From: Akebia trifoliata
Taxonomy: Eukaryota; Streptophyta; Magnoliopsida; Ranunculales; Lardizabalaceae
Direction of reading: 5' to 3'
Length of the DNA: 64,000 bases
NCBI GenBank assembly: GCA_017979445.1
Contig: CM030717.1
Location: forward strand, 23,919,288 to 23,983,287
Shown: piece by piece, positions 11,358 to 23,325 of the stretch
How the letters are laid out: the number at the start of each line of letters is the position of its first letter
How positions within the stretch are numbered: position 1 is the stretch's first letter
The notes under the pieces: model-generated
What the model was told of the DNA's origin: nothing
Databases searched by the model: none
What the model saw: the letters and a program-made list of their open reading frames with translations, nothing else
Position numbers and translations under genes: made by a program

Positions 11358-13101
11358 TGAAAGCGCCCTTCAATCCGCGGGGTGCGCGGATCCGCTTTTG
11401 ACCCTTGAGGTTTGGGAGTCGCCACCTAGTTATTACGGTCTAGGAACAGATCAATGATTCTAAACGGATAAAAATTAATCTAAAACCAAAAAAACTGAAT
11501 TCGGGGATCATGTTACGGGATTGGAAGGTGTTAGGCACCAACCCCGCCCGGCCAAAGCCGGTCTCTACTAAATTCCCAAGTAAATTACATTGCTAAAACC
11601 TAGATAAAAATAAATAAAAATAAAAATTTACCTTTCCGATAGCAAGGACTTTGTTCCCTCAGATCTGACAAAAAGAGCTCCTTGTACCGTGCTCCCTTGC
11701 TTCCTTCTGTCTCCGGATTTGACTTCGGATCTCCTAGACCGAAGTATCTCCTTGCTTTTGGATCTGAACTCTTCAAGTTTGTTGCGGATTTGGGGGTGTT
11801 TTTGGAAGGCTTTTAGGCGTTTCTTATGCTAAAATCGAAGGGGGGATGTTAGGTAAGGAGTTGGGACTCCAAAACTAGGGTTTATGGGGGGCTAGGGGAA
11901 CTTCTAGACCTACTTCTCTTAGGGTTTATGATTTGATACGAAAATAGGGTGTGAGCACCTCTATTTATAGAATTTTTTTTAAGGTTGATTTGGATAGAGT
12001 TAGTGTTTAATTAGAGATCTTTTAATTAGAGTTGTGTTTTAGTTAAAATTGTTTTAGGTAGAATTGTGTTTTAATTAGAATTATTTTAGGTAGAATTGTT
12101 TTTAAGTTAGAACTCTATTAGATAGAGTTATTATTTAATTAGAATTCTATTATGACTTTTGGTCTTATTTGATTGACTTTTAATGTTTTGACTTTAGTCT
12201 TAATTAATTGACTTTTAATATTTTGACTTCAGTCTTGCTTAATTGACTTTAATTTTGACTTTAGTCTCACTTGATTGACTTTAATACTTTGACTACAGTC
12301 TTGCTTGATTGACTTTAAATTTTTGGAGAACCCCCTTCCATTATTTCTTTAATTCTTTGGACCCCCAAATGGAGGGGTCCTTAAAGAAATATCCCACGAA
12401 CCCTCAACAATTTTACCCGAAAGTCCGATTGATCGATTTTTTAGGTTCAAAATTTTAAATTAATTTCATCAATGTTTCACTTTAATTATTTAATATTTTA
12501 TTTATTAATTTCGAATTTTTTAATTATGAAAATTGTGAAATTACCGTTTTGCCCCCCGAGAGGACTTTTCACGTTTTAAACCGGTTTTTAATGTTCTAGG
12601 ATGTTTTAGAATCAATTTTTCGTAAGGAATTCAATGGAAATATTAGTTTTTATTATTTATGAAAAAAAATTTGTGTGAAATGGTCGTGAACTTTATGAGG
12701 GGCATTTTCGTAATTTTGTCAAATTCTGTTAAAATTGGTGAAATGATTTATTTGGTTCCAATTTGTTATTTTATGTGTTCGAGAGAGTTTTCCTAATCGT
12801 AACGTAGGCTCTAGGGTCGTTTTGAGGTTAGGGGTATTTTGGTAATTTAATCATTTTTAGTGATTTTTATCGTGAAGTTTCTTTTTGGTCTGCAAGATGA
12901 TGATTTCTATGTTTCTAGGGTCGTATTTTCCTAGCGTAGCGTGGTTTCTAAGGTTTTATCAATTCGAGATACCTCATCCGGATTTCTAAAACACATCTGG
13001 TAACAAAATAAAGCAACGGAATACACATCCATCATTGGGAATCATTGCAATCGGGTTGACGAGTTGATTAATTAGGCGGATGCAAAAATGGGGTGTCTAC
13101 A
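11358..13101 (-). mobile_element. Nested solo LTR (element A family)
   Basis: 1744 bp from TGAAAGCGCCC to GGGGTGTCTACA, flanked by a perfect 5-bp duplication GAAAC (11353-11357 and 13102-13106). A minus-strand TATA box (CTATAAATAG) lies at 11961-11970. It aligns from end to end with the LTR at 6598-8312, including the GATCCGCGGGG...GCGGATCCGC inverted repeat at its inner end. No internal region is present. It is inserted in LTR F, so it is younger than that LTR. Confidence 0.92.
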
Positions 13102-13106
13102 GAAAC

Positions 13107-15600
13107 ATGCACCTAATTGAGGTTTCCAAAAATTCCAGCATCAATATTCTAATTAAGTTAATGTGTGTAAGCTTCATGAATGCTCAATCAAAACGAAAAT
13201 TAATATGAACATTATAGCAAACTAAGTCAAATAAGAAAATTCAAAATAAAAATCAGCAATCAAATTGATGCCACGTTTGAAACACATGAAGGCATACCTT
13301 GATTATTAAGATCAAAAGTCCCTCCAAATCCTTGGTTATTGTGATTCCTTCAAAGAACTCGAAAGCTCGGCTTCTCTAGAGGAACATGGTAATGATGACT
13401 CGAAAAAACCTTGAGTAGAACCGGGATCAAAGGAACCTTGAGAACGAAATATGAGAGGGGTCCGTGATGGGGCTGCTATGAGTATGATAAGAATGAGCAA
13501 GATAAAATGGCTATTGTCTGTATGAGAAGGGAAGAGAGGAGATGAAGGAGGGGCTATTTTACAGGCTCAAGCTAAGTGAATAGGGCTGAAACACGTAATG
13601 AAGGAGGGGGTATTTGGGCTGCCGTAAGGACTATTAATGGAGGCTGAAATATTGCTGATGGAGAGGGCGTTTGGGACTATTAATGGGACTGTAATGGACA
13701 GTGGGGTTGTTGGTTTAGTGGAGAGGAAGAAAGGGCAGCAATGGTGCAAGGGTATTGAAGCAGGAGAAGAGAGGAATGAGTTGCAGGTTTTAATGGGGGA
13801 TGGGACAATGGACAGCAGTAGGACGCCTTGGACTGAAGGGAATGAAGGAAAGAGAGAGAGTGTGTGTGGGGGCTGAAATAGGGCTGTCAATGGAGGACGT
13901 TTGGGGTGTCAAAGATAGTAAGGAGAGGGATTGTTGGAGGGGCTGTTATGGACGGTGAGGTTGTAGATTGAATGGAGAAGAAGATGGGACAACAAGGGGG
14001 TTGTAATGGACGACGAGGTTGCTGATTTTTATGGACAAGAAGATGGGAAAATAAGGGAGAAGAAGATGGGGCAGCAAAGGAGAAGAATGAGTAGAGGGGA
14101 AAGAGAGAGAGCAGCCACATTTCAGTCCATTGGGCAGCCCCCCAACGTTGGAAAAGAAAAAGTTTTTTGTTTTTTTTTTTTTTTGTTTTTTTCTTTTCTT
14201 TTTTCTTCCTTCTTTTTCCTTCTTTTGTTGATGCCCCCTTCTCAAGAATGTCAACCTTTCTTGTTTCTTTCAAAATGTCAGCCTTCCTTTGATGGGTTCA
14301 AAAAATGTCTCTCCTTCAAGAGAGAAAGCTCTCTCCCATTTATAGCATTTTCTTGCTATTTTTTTTATTTTATCTCTTTCTCTTTTTCATTTATTTTTTT
14401 TCCCTTTTTTGTTTGTTTTACTTTATTTGTTTCTTTATTCTTTCTTTTATTTGGATATTCTTTGACCGAACCAAAGAGAGAATATCTCTCTTTTAAAATT
14501 TAGAAAGAATGGGACCATGATCCCATGCTGCACAACACGTGGCACATTGGTAGATCATTATTGATTAAATTTCAATTTTTAATTTTGATTGATGGTTTGG
14601 GTTACAATTTTTAATTTTGGTTTGATTTTAATTTGATAGATTAATTGTGTTTCACTTTTCGATCTTGATTGGTTGATTAAATTAAGATTTTAATTCGATT
14701 GGTTAATTATGTTTTGATTTGGATATTGATTGGTCAATTGAGTTTAATTTAAGCTTTGAATTTTGATTTTTTAATTTGTTGATTGGCTTCAGTTGGGTTT
14801 TGATAGAATTTTAATTCGGATTGGTTTATTGATCTTTAATTTGATTTTAAAATTTATTTTTGATTTAATTTTGAATTTTAATTTGAATTTCAAATTGATC
14901 TTAAATTTTAAGTTGTCGATTAAATTCTAATTTTAGTTTAATGGTTATTTTCAATTTTCAATTTTTTTATTTGATTGTAAATTTTAATTGATTTAAATTT
15001 TAAATTTTAATTTAATTTTGATTATTTGAGATTTTTATTGAATTCTTTTTAATTCTTTAATCGTATTTTCCTAAGCGTCAAGGTTTCTAAGAGTCGGACA
15101 TCGAGGGGCGTTACGGTCATTTTGCGACTTTTCATAAATTTCTCCGATTTCACGATTTGGGTCCCGTTAGACTCAAAATCATGTTTTGAATGCAACGGAG
15201 GTGCTTTTGAAAATTTTCGAAGGTCCGAAATTCATGAAGGGTATTTTCGTCATTTTATCAATTTTTGTCTATTTTGGCGTGAAGTTTCTTTCAGTCGTAA
15301 CGTGATTATTTCTAAGTCTCGAGGTCATGTTTTCCTAGCATAGCGAGGTCTCTAAGTTATCCAAATGTGTAGCGAACCTAAGCGTGCATGCTTGCTAAGT
15401 TGCGTGTATGGTGTAGTGATCCTAAGCGTGCGTGATTCTATGTTGTGTGGCAAAGAGAAATAATAGAATAAGATTAGAAGACAGGGGGAATTAAAAGGAT
15501 GCTTCTCTCAAGCTTTCGAGTTTTTTGCTCTCATCATTAGGAATCCACAACAATCGGGTGACGGATCGCCAAGTCAGGCGGATACAAAAATGGGGTGTCT
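13107..15600. other. Right part of LTR F, low-complexity, no gene
   Basis: A purine-rich stretch at 13440-14130 and a T-rich stretch at 14160-14440 give long but compositionally biased open frames on both strands, with no recognisable domain. From 14560 to 15060 the sequence is a simple mix of TTTTAATT and TTGATT words. The region near 15060-15360 shares GTATTTTCCTA...CTCTAAG words with the other Ogre-type LTRs. Confidence 0.6.
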
Positions 15601-15603
15601 ACA

Positions 15604-15942
15604 ACTTGAAACCTTCCGGAAACTCAACACTGATTGGTCACATGTGAAACCCAACAACAAGGTTGTTCGAGGGTTTGATAGCTCAAGAATGGATTTCCTG
15701 GGAGAAGTAAACCTACCTATCACAATAGGCCCGTGCACATTCGAAGTAACATTTGAAGTCATGGAAATACCAACGACATTCAACCTGTTACTTGGCAGAC
15801 CTTAGATCCATGTAGCCGAAGCTGTACCTTCTTCTCTACACCAGAGAGTCAAATTCATCATGGGGCAAAGAATGATATCATTACTGGCAGAGAACTTGAT
15901 CCTGACTGGCAGAGCTCCGGACGTGCCGTTTATTATATAGAA
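15604..15942 (+). pseudogene. pro: Protease, 3' portion (element B)
   Basis: Resumes the frame broken at 9934 with LETFRKLNTDWSHVKPNNKV. It continues through the second conserved protease words GPCTFEVTFEVMEIPTTFNL and LLGRP. A TAG replaces the Trp codon after LLGRP (element C reads LLGRPWIH). Another stop lies near 15939, just before the next open segment. Confidence 0.85.
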
Positions 15943-16743
15943 ATGACGAAAGACAATGCACTCTACCATTCATACCAATTCGCTGCTGTTAATCACATCA
16001 AAAAAGGAAATGAGAAGATAAAAGCAAAACTATCAAGAACAAGTCTGATGATTGGTCGGGTCATGAAAAGGGCAGGCTATCGACCCAAGCAAGGGTTGGG
16101 ACCAGGAAGAAGAGGAAGAGCTATACTGGTCGAAGCGAGAAAACATACTCCCTATTTTGGTCTGGAGTATAGGCCCACGAAAATGGATATTGCAGAAATG
16201 AATGATAAGAAAAAAGAGCTTCGACTAGTGAGAAGGCAAAACCGTGAACCGAACATCTGGAATCTGGGCCGAGTCCCTCACATCAGTGTTAGCTTCCCAA
16301 GATCACATGCCAGACTCGACAGCTTATCAGAACCACCATCAGCAAAAAAGTCAAAAAGGGTAAATCCCAAATCAATGCACATTCAAGAAGACCCAATCGT
16401 AGAGTCCCAATCATCTTTCGAAGAAGGCATTGATGTTCTATTCAATGGGGATTCCGATGAAAGTCCATCAGAAACTGTTCCAAAATCCACTAAAGTGGAG
16501 GTCACTACCAACCAAGAGAACAACTCACCATTTTCATCAGGCATTGACTGGGCATTAGTCGTCATCCCGTCAAGCTTGGGAGGGACTATGCCCCAATCTA
16601 AATCATCCAACGAATCACTTGCTCATCTCATCCGCCCCCTCAGAGAAGGGGAGACATTGCACAACTGGGAGGAATTCCCATTGACACTTGAGACTGTCGA
16701 AGCCCCCCAAAAAAATGCCGTTAGGCGACATCAAGTTGCCTGA
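15943..16743 (+). pseudogene. Pol segment with G-patch-like motif (element B)
   Basis: Open for 266 residues, beginning MTKDNALYHSYQFAAV and containing a glycine-rich G-patch-like motif (KRAGYRPKQGLGPGRRGRA). G-patch-like segments between protease and RT are usual in Tat-type gypsy polyproteins. The rest is acidic linker (QSSFEEGIDVLFNGDSDES). The corresponding part of element C on the minus strand is 31940-32810, where the frame is broken. It is part of the polyprotein and not a separate gene. Confidence 0.75.
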
Positions 16744-17065
16744 GGATCATAACGAGCCCTCGTCCTCGGGTAAAGACTGTTTTGGGGGCTCCTTATCTTT
16801 ATTAACAAATTTGCATGATTGTTCTTCTTATTTCAGGTATTTAGAAAATCACAAAAAAATAAATATTTCTCAAAAAGCAAAAAAATCAAAAATTTCTCAA
16901 AAATAAAAAAAATCAAAAAGTTTTCAAAATTGCAAAAAAATAGATATCTTTCAAAAACCAAAAAAAGAGTTTTCAAGGGACCTGTCTTCATCAAATGAGT
17001 ACTTAGATAAAACAGAATTTGAAAGAAACGAGTATGATTTCGATCTTGAACTCTACTTCGACCTC
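16744..17065 (+). other. Pol linker before RT (element B)
   Basis: Aligns with 31541-31910 of element C. It holds DHNEPSSSGKDCFGGSLSLL and then an A-rich stretch with stops (Lys-rich in one frame). No domain is recognised. It is spacer sequence between the G-patch-like segment and RT. Confidence 0.6.
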
Positions 17066-18200
17066 ATGGGGATAAAAGAAGAGTCTGAGGATGAAATGGA
17101 GTACCCACCCAAAGAAATCAAAGATTTGGTAGAACGTCACGAAAGAGGTGTTCAACCAAACATCGAGGATACAGATTCAATCAATCTTGGTACCGAAGAG
17201 GACCCACGAATTGTCAAAATAGGAGCTTTGTTAACGTCACAGCAAAAAGAATAAATGGTTGAATTCCTACGGAACTATCAGGACGTCTTCGCATGGTCAT
17301 ACAGAGATATGCCGGGGTTAGATACAGATCTCGTTGTTCACAAGTTGCCAATCGCTTCTGGAAGTAAGCCAATCAAACAAAAACTGAGAAAATTGAAGTC
17401 TGAATGGAGCCTCAAGGTCAAAGATGAGGTCATGAAGCAGTTTGAAGCAGGGTTTCTTGCAGTTTCTACGTACTCGGAATGGCTAGCTAACATCGTCATA
17501 GTACCAAAGAAGGACGTAAAGGTACGCATGTGTGTTGACTATTGAGACTTGAATCGGGCCAGTCCTAAGGATGATTTTCCACTTCCACACATCGACACTC
17601 TAGTCGACAGTACAGCAGGGCATGGCATGTTCTCGTTCATGGATGGCTTCTCAGGATATAACCAGATAAAAATGACAGAAGAAGACTAAGAAAAGATAGA
17701 GTTCATCACACCATGGGGTACTTTCCACTACAAAGTCATGCCATTCAGGTTGAAAAATGCAGGGGCGACTTACCAACGGGCAATGACCGCATTATTCCAC
17801 GACATGATCCATAAGGAAATAGAGGTCTACATAGACGACATGATCACTAAATCCGGCATAGAAGAAGATCATCTGGTAAATCTGAAGAAGTTGTTCGACA
17901 GACTCAGAAAGTACAGCTTAAGGTTAAATCCAGCAAAATATAATTCGGTGAGACATCAGGCAAGCTATTGGGGTTCATTGTCAGCAGAAGAGGCATTGAA
18001 ATAGATCCAGCAAATACTAAATATATCCTTGAGATGAAAGCACCTGTTACAGAAAAGGACGTTCGGGGCTTTTTGGAAAGAATACAGTATATCAGTCGGT
18101 TTATAGCACAATTGACGCCTATCTGTGGACCAGTATCCAAGTTACTGAGGAAAGATACACCGAAAAAGTGGATCAAAGACTGTCAGGAAGTATTCGACAA
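17066..18200 (+). pseudogene. pol: Reverse transcriptase (element B)
   Basis: Begins with the leader MGIKEESEDEMEYPPKEIKD and the usual FAWSYRDMPGLDTDLVVHKL. RT motifs follow: LANIVIVPKKD, MCVDY, FSFMDGFSGYNQIKM, YKVMPFRLKNAGATYQRAMT and the catalytic EVYIDDM near 17830, with both aspartates kept. Damage includes TAA near 17250, TGA replacing the Arg of CVDYRDLN near 17542, TAA after MTEED near 17688, and a frameshift near 17940 in LNPAKC. It cannot be translated as one chain. Confidence 0.9.
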
Positions 18201-18645
18201 GATCAAGCAATATCTGCTCAATCCACCAGTCTTAGTCCCTCCTACTCCAAGGCGGCCTCTGCTGATGTACATCTCAATACAAGAAACATCAATGGGATGT
18301 GTGCTAGGGCAACATGATGAATTGAGACGGAAGGAACAGACCATCTACTATCTCAGTAAGAAATTCATTGATTACGAAGTGAAATATTCAACACTTGAGA
18401 AGACTTGCTGTGCATTAGTCTGGGCATCTCAACGACTACGTCATTATTTGCTCAGTTACTCGAATGCTTATCACCAGGATGGACCCCCTGAAGTACCTAT
18501 TCGAGAAACCCGCACTAACAGGCCATACAGTAAAATGGCAACTATTGTTATCAGAGTTTGACATCACCTATGTTACTCAAAAAGCCATCAAAGGGCAAGC
18601 CATTGCTGACCACCTCGCTGAGCATCCACTGCCTGATTCTTTCCG
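18201..18645 (+). pseudogene. pol: gypsy RNase H (gRNH) and tether (element B)
   Basis: Follows RT directly. It reads LLMYISIQETSMGCVLGQHD, then YYLSKKFIDYEVKYSTLEKT, which is the RNase H fold with weakened catalytic positions as is common in Tat elements. A frameshift near 18460 moves the frame to DPLKYLFEKPALTGHTVKWQ. The tether AIADHLAEHPLPD follows near 18595-18640, leading to the second RNase H. Confidence 0.8.
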
Positions 18646-18699
18646 GATGAAGCCATACTATTTATCGAGATTGAGGATGATGACGACGAACCAGGTTGA

Positions 18700-19095
18700 A
18701 AAATGAACTTCGACGGAGTAGCCAATCATAAAGGAAACGGAACAAGGGTAGTTTTGATCAAGTCAAATGGGTCCCACGTACCGATCGCCATCAGATTAAA
18801 ATTCCATTGCTCTAACAACGAGGCCGAATACGAAGCATGCATAGCAGGGTTAAAAGCAGTACTGTATCTCGACGTAGATGAGATCGATGTTTTCGAAGAC
18901 TCAAGCTTAGTAATCTATCAAACGATCGGAGAATGGAATACCTGAGAACAGAGACTGGTCCTTTACCACGAGTATCTAAAGGAGCTAAGCTCGCGTTTTG
19001 ACTAGAACTCATTCACCTACATGCCAAGAACTAAAAATCAGTTCGCTGATACACTTGCTTCTATGATTAGTATTTCAGAAGATCTGGTCATTGAC
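18700..19095 (+). pseudogene. pol: Second, archaeal-like RNase H (aRNH) (element B)
   Basis: MNFDGVANHKGNGTRVVLIK, then NNEAEYEACIAGLKA, then DVFEDSSLVIYQ show the D...E...D catalytic series of type I RNase H. A second RNase H between gRNH and integrase is a known mark of the plant Tat/Ogre lineage. A TGA follows GEWNT near 18944, and further stops precede the DA(L)ASM helix. The equivalent in element C is at 29400-29900. Confidence 0.82.
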
Positions 19096-20413
19096 CCAAT
19101 TGAGATTGGAATTTAGGACGAGCCAGCTTACTATCTTCCCGTCGAAGTTGAAGAATCCGAAGAAGAGCCTTGGTATTCGGACATCAGGGGATATCTCGAG
19201 GATCCTTCCCTCAGATGCAACGCCAAATGATCATAGAACTATCCAGAAATTGACAGGGCAATTCTTCATCAGTAATGGCATCCTGTATATGAAATCGTAC
19301 CACGAGGTCTTGCTCCGATGCGTGGCTAAAATAGAAGCGAAACGATTAATCGAGACTATACAAGGTGGGGTCTGTGGGCCCCACATGAATGGACACATGC
19401 TAGCCAAAAAGGTTATGAGGATGGGGTACTATTGGTCGACAATGGAAAACAACTGCTATCAGCATGTTCACAAATGCCATCTATACCAGATATAAACCAA
19501 CAAGATCAATGCTCCACCATCAGAATTTCATAACATGACTACGCCTTGGCCCTTCTCGCTCTAAGGAATGGACGTCATCGGGCCGATCTCACCTAAAGCT
19601 ACAAATGGGCATCGCTTCATTCTAGTAGCTATCGACTACTTCACCAAGTGGGTAGAAGCTGCTTCATACGCCAACATTACGAGAAACAATGTCCTGAAGT
19701 TTGTCAAGAACAACATTGTCTGCAGATATGGGTTTCCCAGCGGATTAGTGACTGATAATGCCAAAAACTTCAAAAATAAGGATATGATCAAGTTGTGCGA
19801 AGATTTTCAGATTACTCATCATAACTCTGTACCCTATAGACCTAAGATGAACGGGGCAGTCGAGGCAACCAACAAAAATATCAAAAAAATTATCGAGAAG
19901 ATGGCAGTTACGTACAAGGATTGGCACGACATGTTGCCTTTTGCACTTCACGCCTATCGAACCTCGTTCAGAATTTCGACTGGGGCAACTCCATATTCAT
20001 TGGTTTACAGAATGGAAGCAGTTTTACCTGTGGAGGTCGAGATCCCTTCCCTCCGGATCCCAAAAGAAGCAGAGTTGGATAAAGCTAAATGGATTCAAGC
20101 ACGGTTCGACCAGTTAAATCTAATCGAAGAGAAACGTCTTGCAGCCATCTGCCACGGACAAATCTATCAACGACGGATAGCCCGTGCCTACAATAAGAAA
20201 GTCAAACCTAGAGATTTCTCACCAGGAGACCTTGTTCTGAAGAAGATTCTGCCAATCCAAGAAGACGTTAGAGGAAAATTCAGACCAAACTATGAGGGAC
20301 CATTCATCGTGAAGAAGGTGATGACGAGATAAGCTCTGATCCTTACAGAGATGAACGGACAAGTATTCCCGCAACCGATCAATGCTGACACTGTCAAGAA
20401 ATATTACACCTGA
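19096..20413 (+). pseudogene. pol: Integrase (element B)
   Basis: HHCC zinc finger with HMNGHMLAKK near 19383. The last Cys of CHLCQI is Tyr here. The core has D at MDVIGP (19568), D at LVTDNAK (near 19750) and E at NGAVEATNKN (near 19855), so the DDE set is kept. The C-terminal part has TPYSLVYRMEAVLPVEVEIP and the GPY/F-like GKFRPNYEGPFIVKK. Stops occur after CHLYQI, before MDVIGP, and near 20330. The chain ends VKKYYT-stop at 20411-20413. Confidence 0.9.
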
Positions 20414-21782
20414 GAACTGATCCTGAGATGACAAAAGTCCATCTTTGTATCCCAAACAAACTATCTAACCCTAGTCAACCCTTTTGAGCCATCACGTTCA
20501 TTTCTTAACCTAAGACTGGGGCAAATCAACAATTACAAAATGATAAAAAAAAAAAACCAAAATAACACAAAAGAAAGGAAAAGCAAATTAAAAGTATCAA
20601 GATACTCCTGGCCCGCATGAGGATAAACTGTGAACGGCTAAAAATACAAAATAATTAAAAAAATCAAAAACTCGAATACTTGATCTGAGCTCAACCCAAA
20701 TCTCCAGCCTAAACAAGTTCGAGAGACGCTGGGAGGAGACATAGATCACCTTTTCGAAATAAAAATATGCGAATACCAAGTGTAAACCACTCTAACTACA
20801 TTCAGACCTTAAACTTTTTAACCTTTCACTACCATGACCCTAAGCCAACGTTTCATCCCAACAAAAGTCATTTTTGATCAGGGAATGTTTCAGGGTAACA
20901 CAATGACAATTGCAGCATCAATGATCTTGCAACTTGGTCCGGACCTCTAAAGTCTTATTAGTCGTTGGAAGACTCGAGAGGGGAATCCAGGTCTAACATT
21001 CAAAAAAAAAGAGTACTCGAAGTATAGAGTAATCGATCTCGTGGTTCAACTTGAGTTGTCGAATCATGAATAGTCATCAATAAACTCGAGAGGGGAATCT
21101 AGATCGATTACTCCAGAAAAAGTGCCACTACAAGAGTAGAGTCATCGATCTCGCAGCTCAACTTGAGTCACCAAGCCACAGAGACACAGAGACTACGAAT
21201 AGAACTGAAATGTAAAAATCCAAACAAATACAAGCATAGTCTAAAAGGGCATAGTGAAAACCTGAAAGGTCGCTATGAGTAAAAGAATCAGACTGTTGCA
21301 AGATCAAAACCATCTACACGATGAAAATCCCAAAAAGGGATATCGATGCGCAAAAACGTGGAAACCAGGTCTGGTGAAAATCGTAACTGGCACCAGGGGC
21401 AATATAAAAAAAATAACTCCTAGCCCGCAAGAGTATAAACTGTGGACGACAAAATCTTTTTCAAAACCCATAACCCAAACAGACAACAATTTTTCAAAAT
21501 CAGGGCACTGGGAATGACTCTAAAGGAATCAAAATAATAATTGACGTTTATATCCTCTGTGGTTGGCAAAAATACCAAGATCGTCACAACCAAAGATTTA
21601 ACCAACTCTGTATTTACCGTACTCATTTGATAAAGAAATTTCATGAAATTACATTTCAAAAACTACTATTTTTGGCCAATGATGATGAATGTAGGACTCA
21701 TTTGACAAAATTTCAATTTTCAGAAACATTAGATAAACCTGAGGTAAAGTAAGTACAAAACCTATTTTATTTGCATTAATCT
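20414..21782 (+). other. 3' UTR of element B, proximal part
   Basis: No gene. It is homologous in reverse complement to 26800-28150 of element C. It contains an approximately 111-bp tandem duplication beginning CTCGAGAGGGGAATC (20973 and 21084). A separate repeat, ACTCCTGGCCCGCATGAGG / AACTCCTAGCCCGCAAGAG, occurs near 20605 and 21415. It is cut at 21782 by element C, and the homology resumes at 44533. Confidence 0.75.
21778..21782. repeat. Target-site duplication of element C, left copy
   Basis: AATCT, identical to 44533-44537 at the other end of element C. Confidence 0.95.
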
Positions 21783-23325
21783 TGTAGATACATGATCTCG
21801 TCATTACGATGACCACATCTATTAAGGTTAGGAGTCGCCACCATTCATTTTCGTAAGTGGGTGTGAATAGTCACCTGATGTACATTTTTTGAAAAAGTGA
21901 CATTTTTGGCGTTTAGTGACTCTCGATGGATAGGAACTAATCGAACCTTGAGATTCGGGGTAAGCGGTTCGGTTGGAGAAAAGGGAACATGTTAGGCACC
22001 CTTTTCTCCCCACTAAATAGTGGTAACCTCAACTCAACTCGGTCATTTGATTTTAAAAAATACAAAAAATAAAGTGCCACATGTGTGCATTTGTACTCTA
22101 GGTAGGGATTTACTTTTGGCTCGATCATACAATCATCTCATTGAAAGAGATGATCCTAATGGATCATTTGCCTTGAGATCCACTCATCTTGAATTCATTT
22201 AAAATAAATGAAGAGGAGAGGGGATAATAAAAGAGGGAGGAGGAGAGGGTAGAGAGAGAGGGGGGATTGCCTTGAACCCACCTTGAAGCTTTAAAGTTTT
22301 CTTTTCTTTTCTTTCCCTCCTTTTCCTTCTTTGAGTCTTCTTGAGTCCTTAGTAGAATATGAGAGTATGAGAATGGGAAGAGGTGATTAGAGGGAGTAGG
22401 GATTTTTTTTTTTAGTGAGACTTGAGGAGTATTAGTGAAAGAGAATTGGTAAGATTTTTCTTTGTGAGAGTGGGGGGAGAATTTTTGTAGTGAAAGTTGG
22501 GAGGATTTTTTGGGAAGAAGATGAAGATATTTATAGATCTTGAGGAGTTATTTTAGGGATATAATAGGGTAAAATAAAGAGAAGTGGTAGAATGGTGTGT
22601 GGTTTAAGAGAAAGGTGGGGGTAAATTAGAGATGATTGAAGGGCATTTGTGTAAGAAGGGTAAATGGATTGGATCTTTCAACCCATTTGGGTTGAGTATT
22701 AGATGAAATAAAATAAGTGAGAGTGGTTGAGAGGATGGGATTGTGTAAGAGAGTAATTAATTGGTGAAGTAAGTTGAGGGGATGGGATTTTAATTAAAAG
22801 AAGGATTGTGTAAGAAGGTGGTTGATGATATTTTGGGAAGGTGTGGGAGATGATGCCATGTGTCAAAATGGGTGGAGATGAAGGGTTGAGATGGGTTGAT
22901 AAGAGAAGTTGAGTGTTTGACTTGAGTGGATGGGTGTAGGCTTAGGTTGTAGATGTGGGTTTTGTAGGGAATGATGATGGTAGATTAAGGAAAGTATAGG
23001 TTAGGGGTGTGGGTAGATGTGTTTGATTTGAGAGAAAAGGTGATGGATTGAGGTGTGGGTAGGTGAGGTTTAAAGAAAATTAATAGGATAGGTAGTTGGA
23101 TGAGGGAAGTGAGATGGGGTGATGACATGTGTCACCTTTTGATGATAAAAATAGTGATTGGTTCATGTGGGTAGTGGTTTGTGGGTTAGGATTATGGGTT
23201 GGATAATGAATTGGGTATGGATAGTGGTTTGTAGGCTTTTAGTGTATTGGCCTTGGGTTTTAGGAGGGTTGTGGGTTATTTTGGCTTGGATAGAATTTGT
23301 TTTGGGTTGGATTTTTGGGGGTAGG

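Larger units (their letters stand above)
9935..15603 (-). mobile_element. Solo LTR F in protease of element B
   Basis: Begins TGAAATCGCTTCG and ends TGGGGTGTCTACA. It is about 3.9 kb once the nested LTR (11358-13101) and one duplication copy are removed. A minus-strand TATA-like CTATAAATGG at 14336-14345 gives its orientation. No PBS, gag or pol is attached, and the protease of B continues on both sides, so it is a solo LTR left by recombination between LTRs. LTRs this long are known for the Ogre type. ORFs inside it are low-complexity and not annotated. Confidence 0.8.

Noticed and set aside
13567..14503. Frames of 79-165 codons in LTR F
   Set aside because: Purine- or T-rich low-complexity sequence within an LTR, overlapping on both strands, with no domain.
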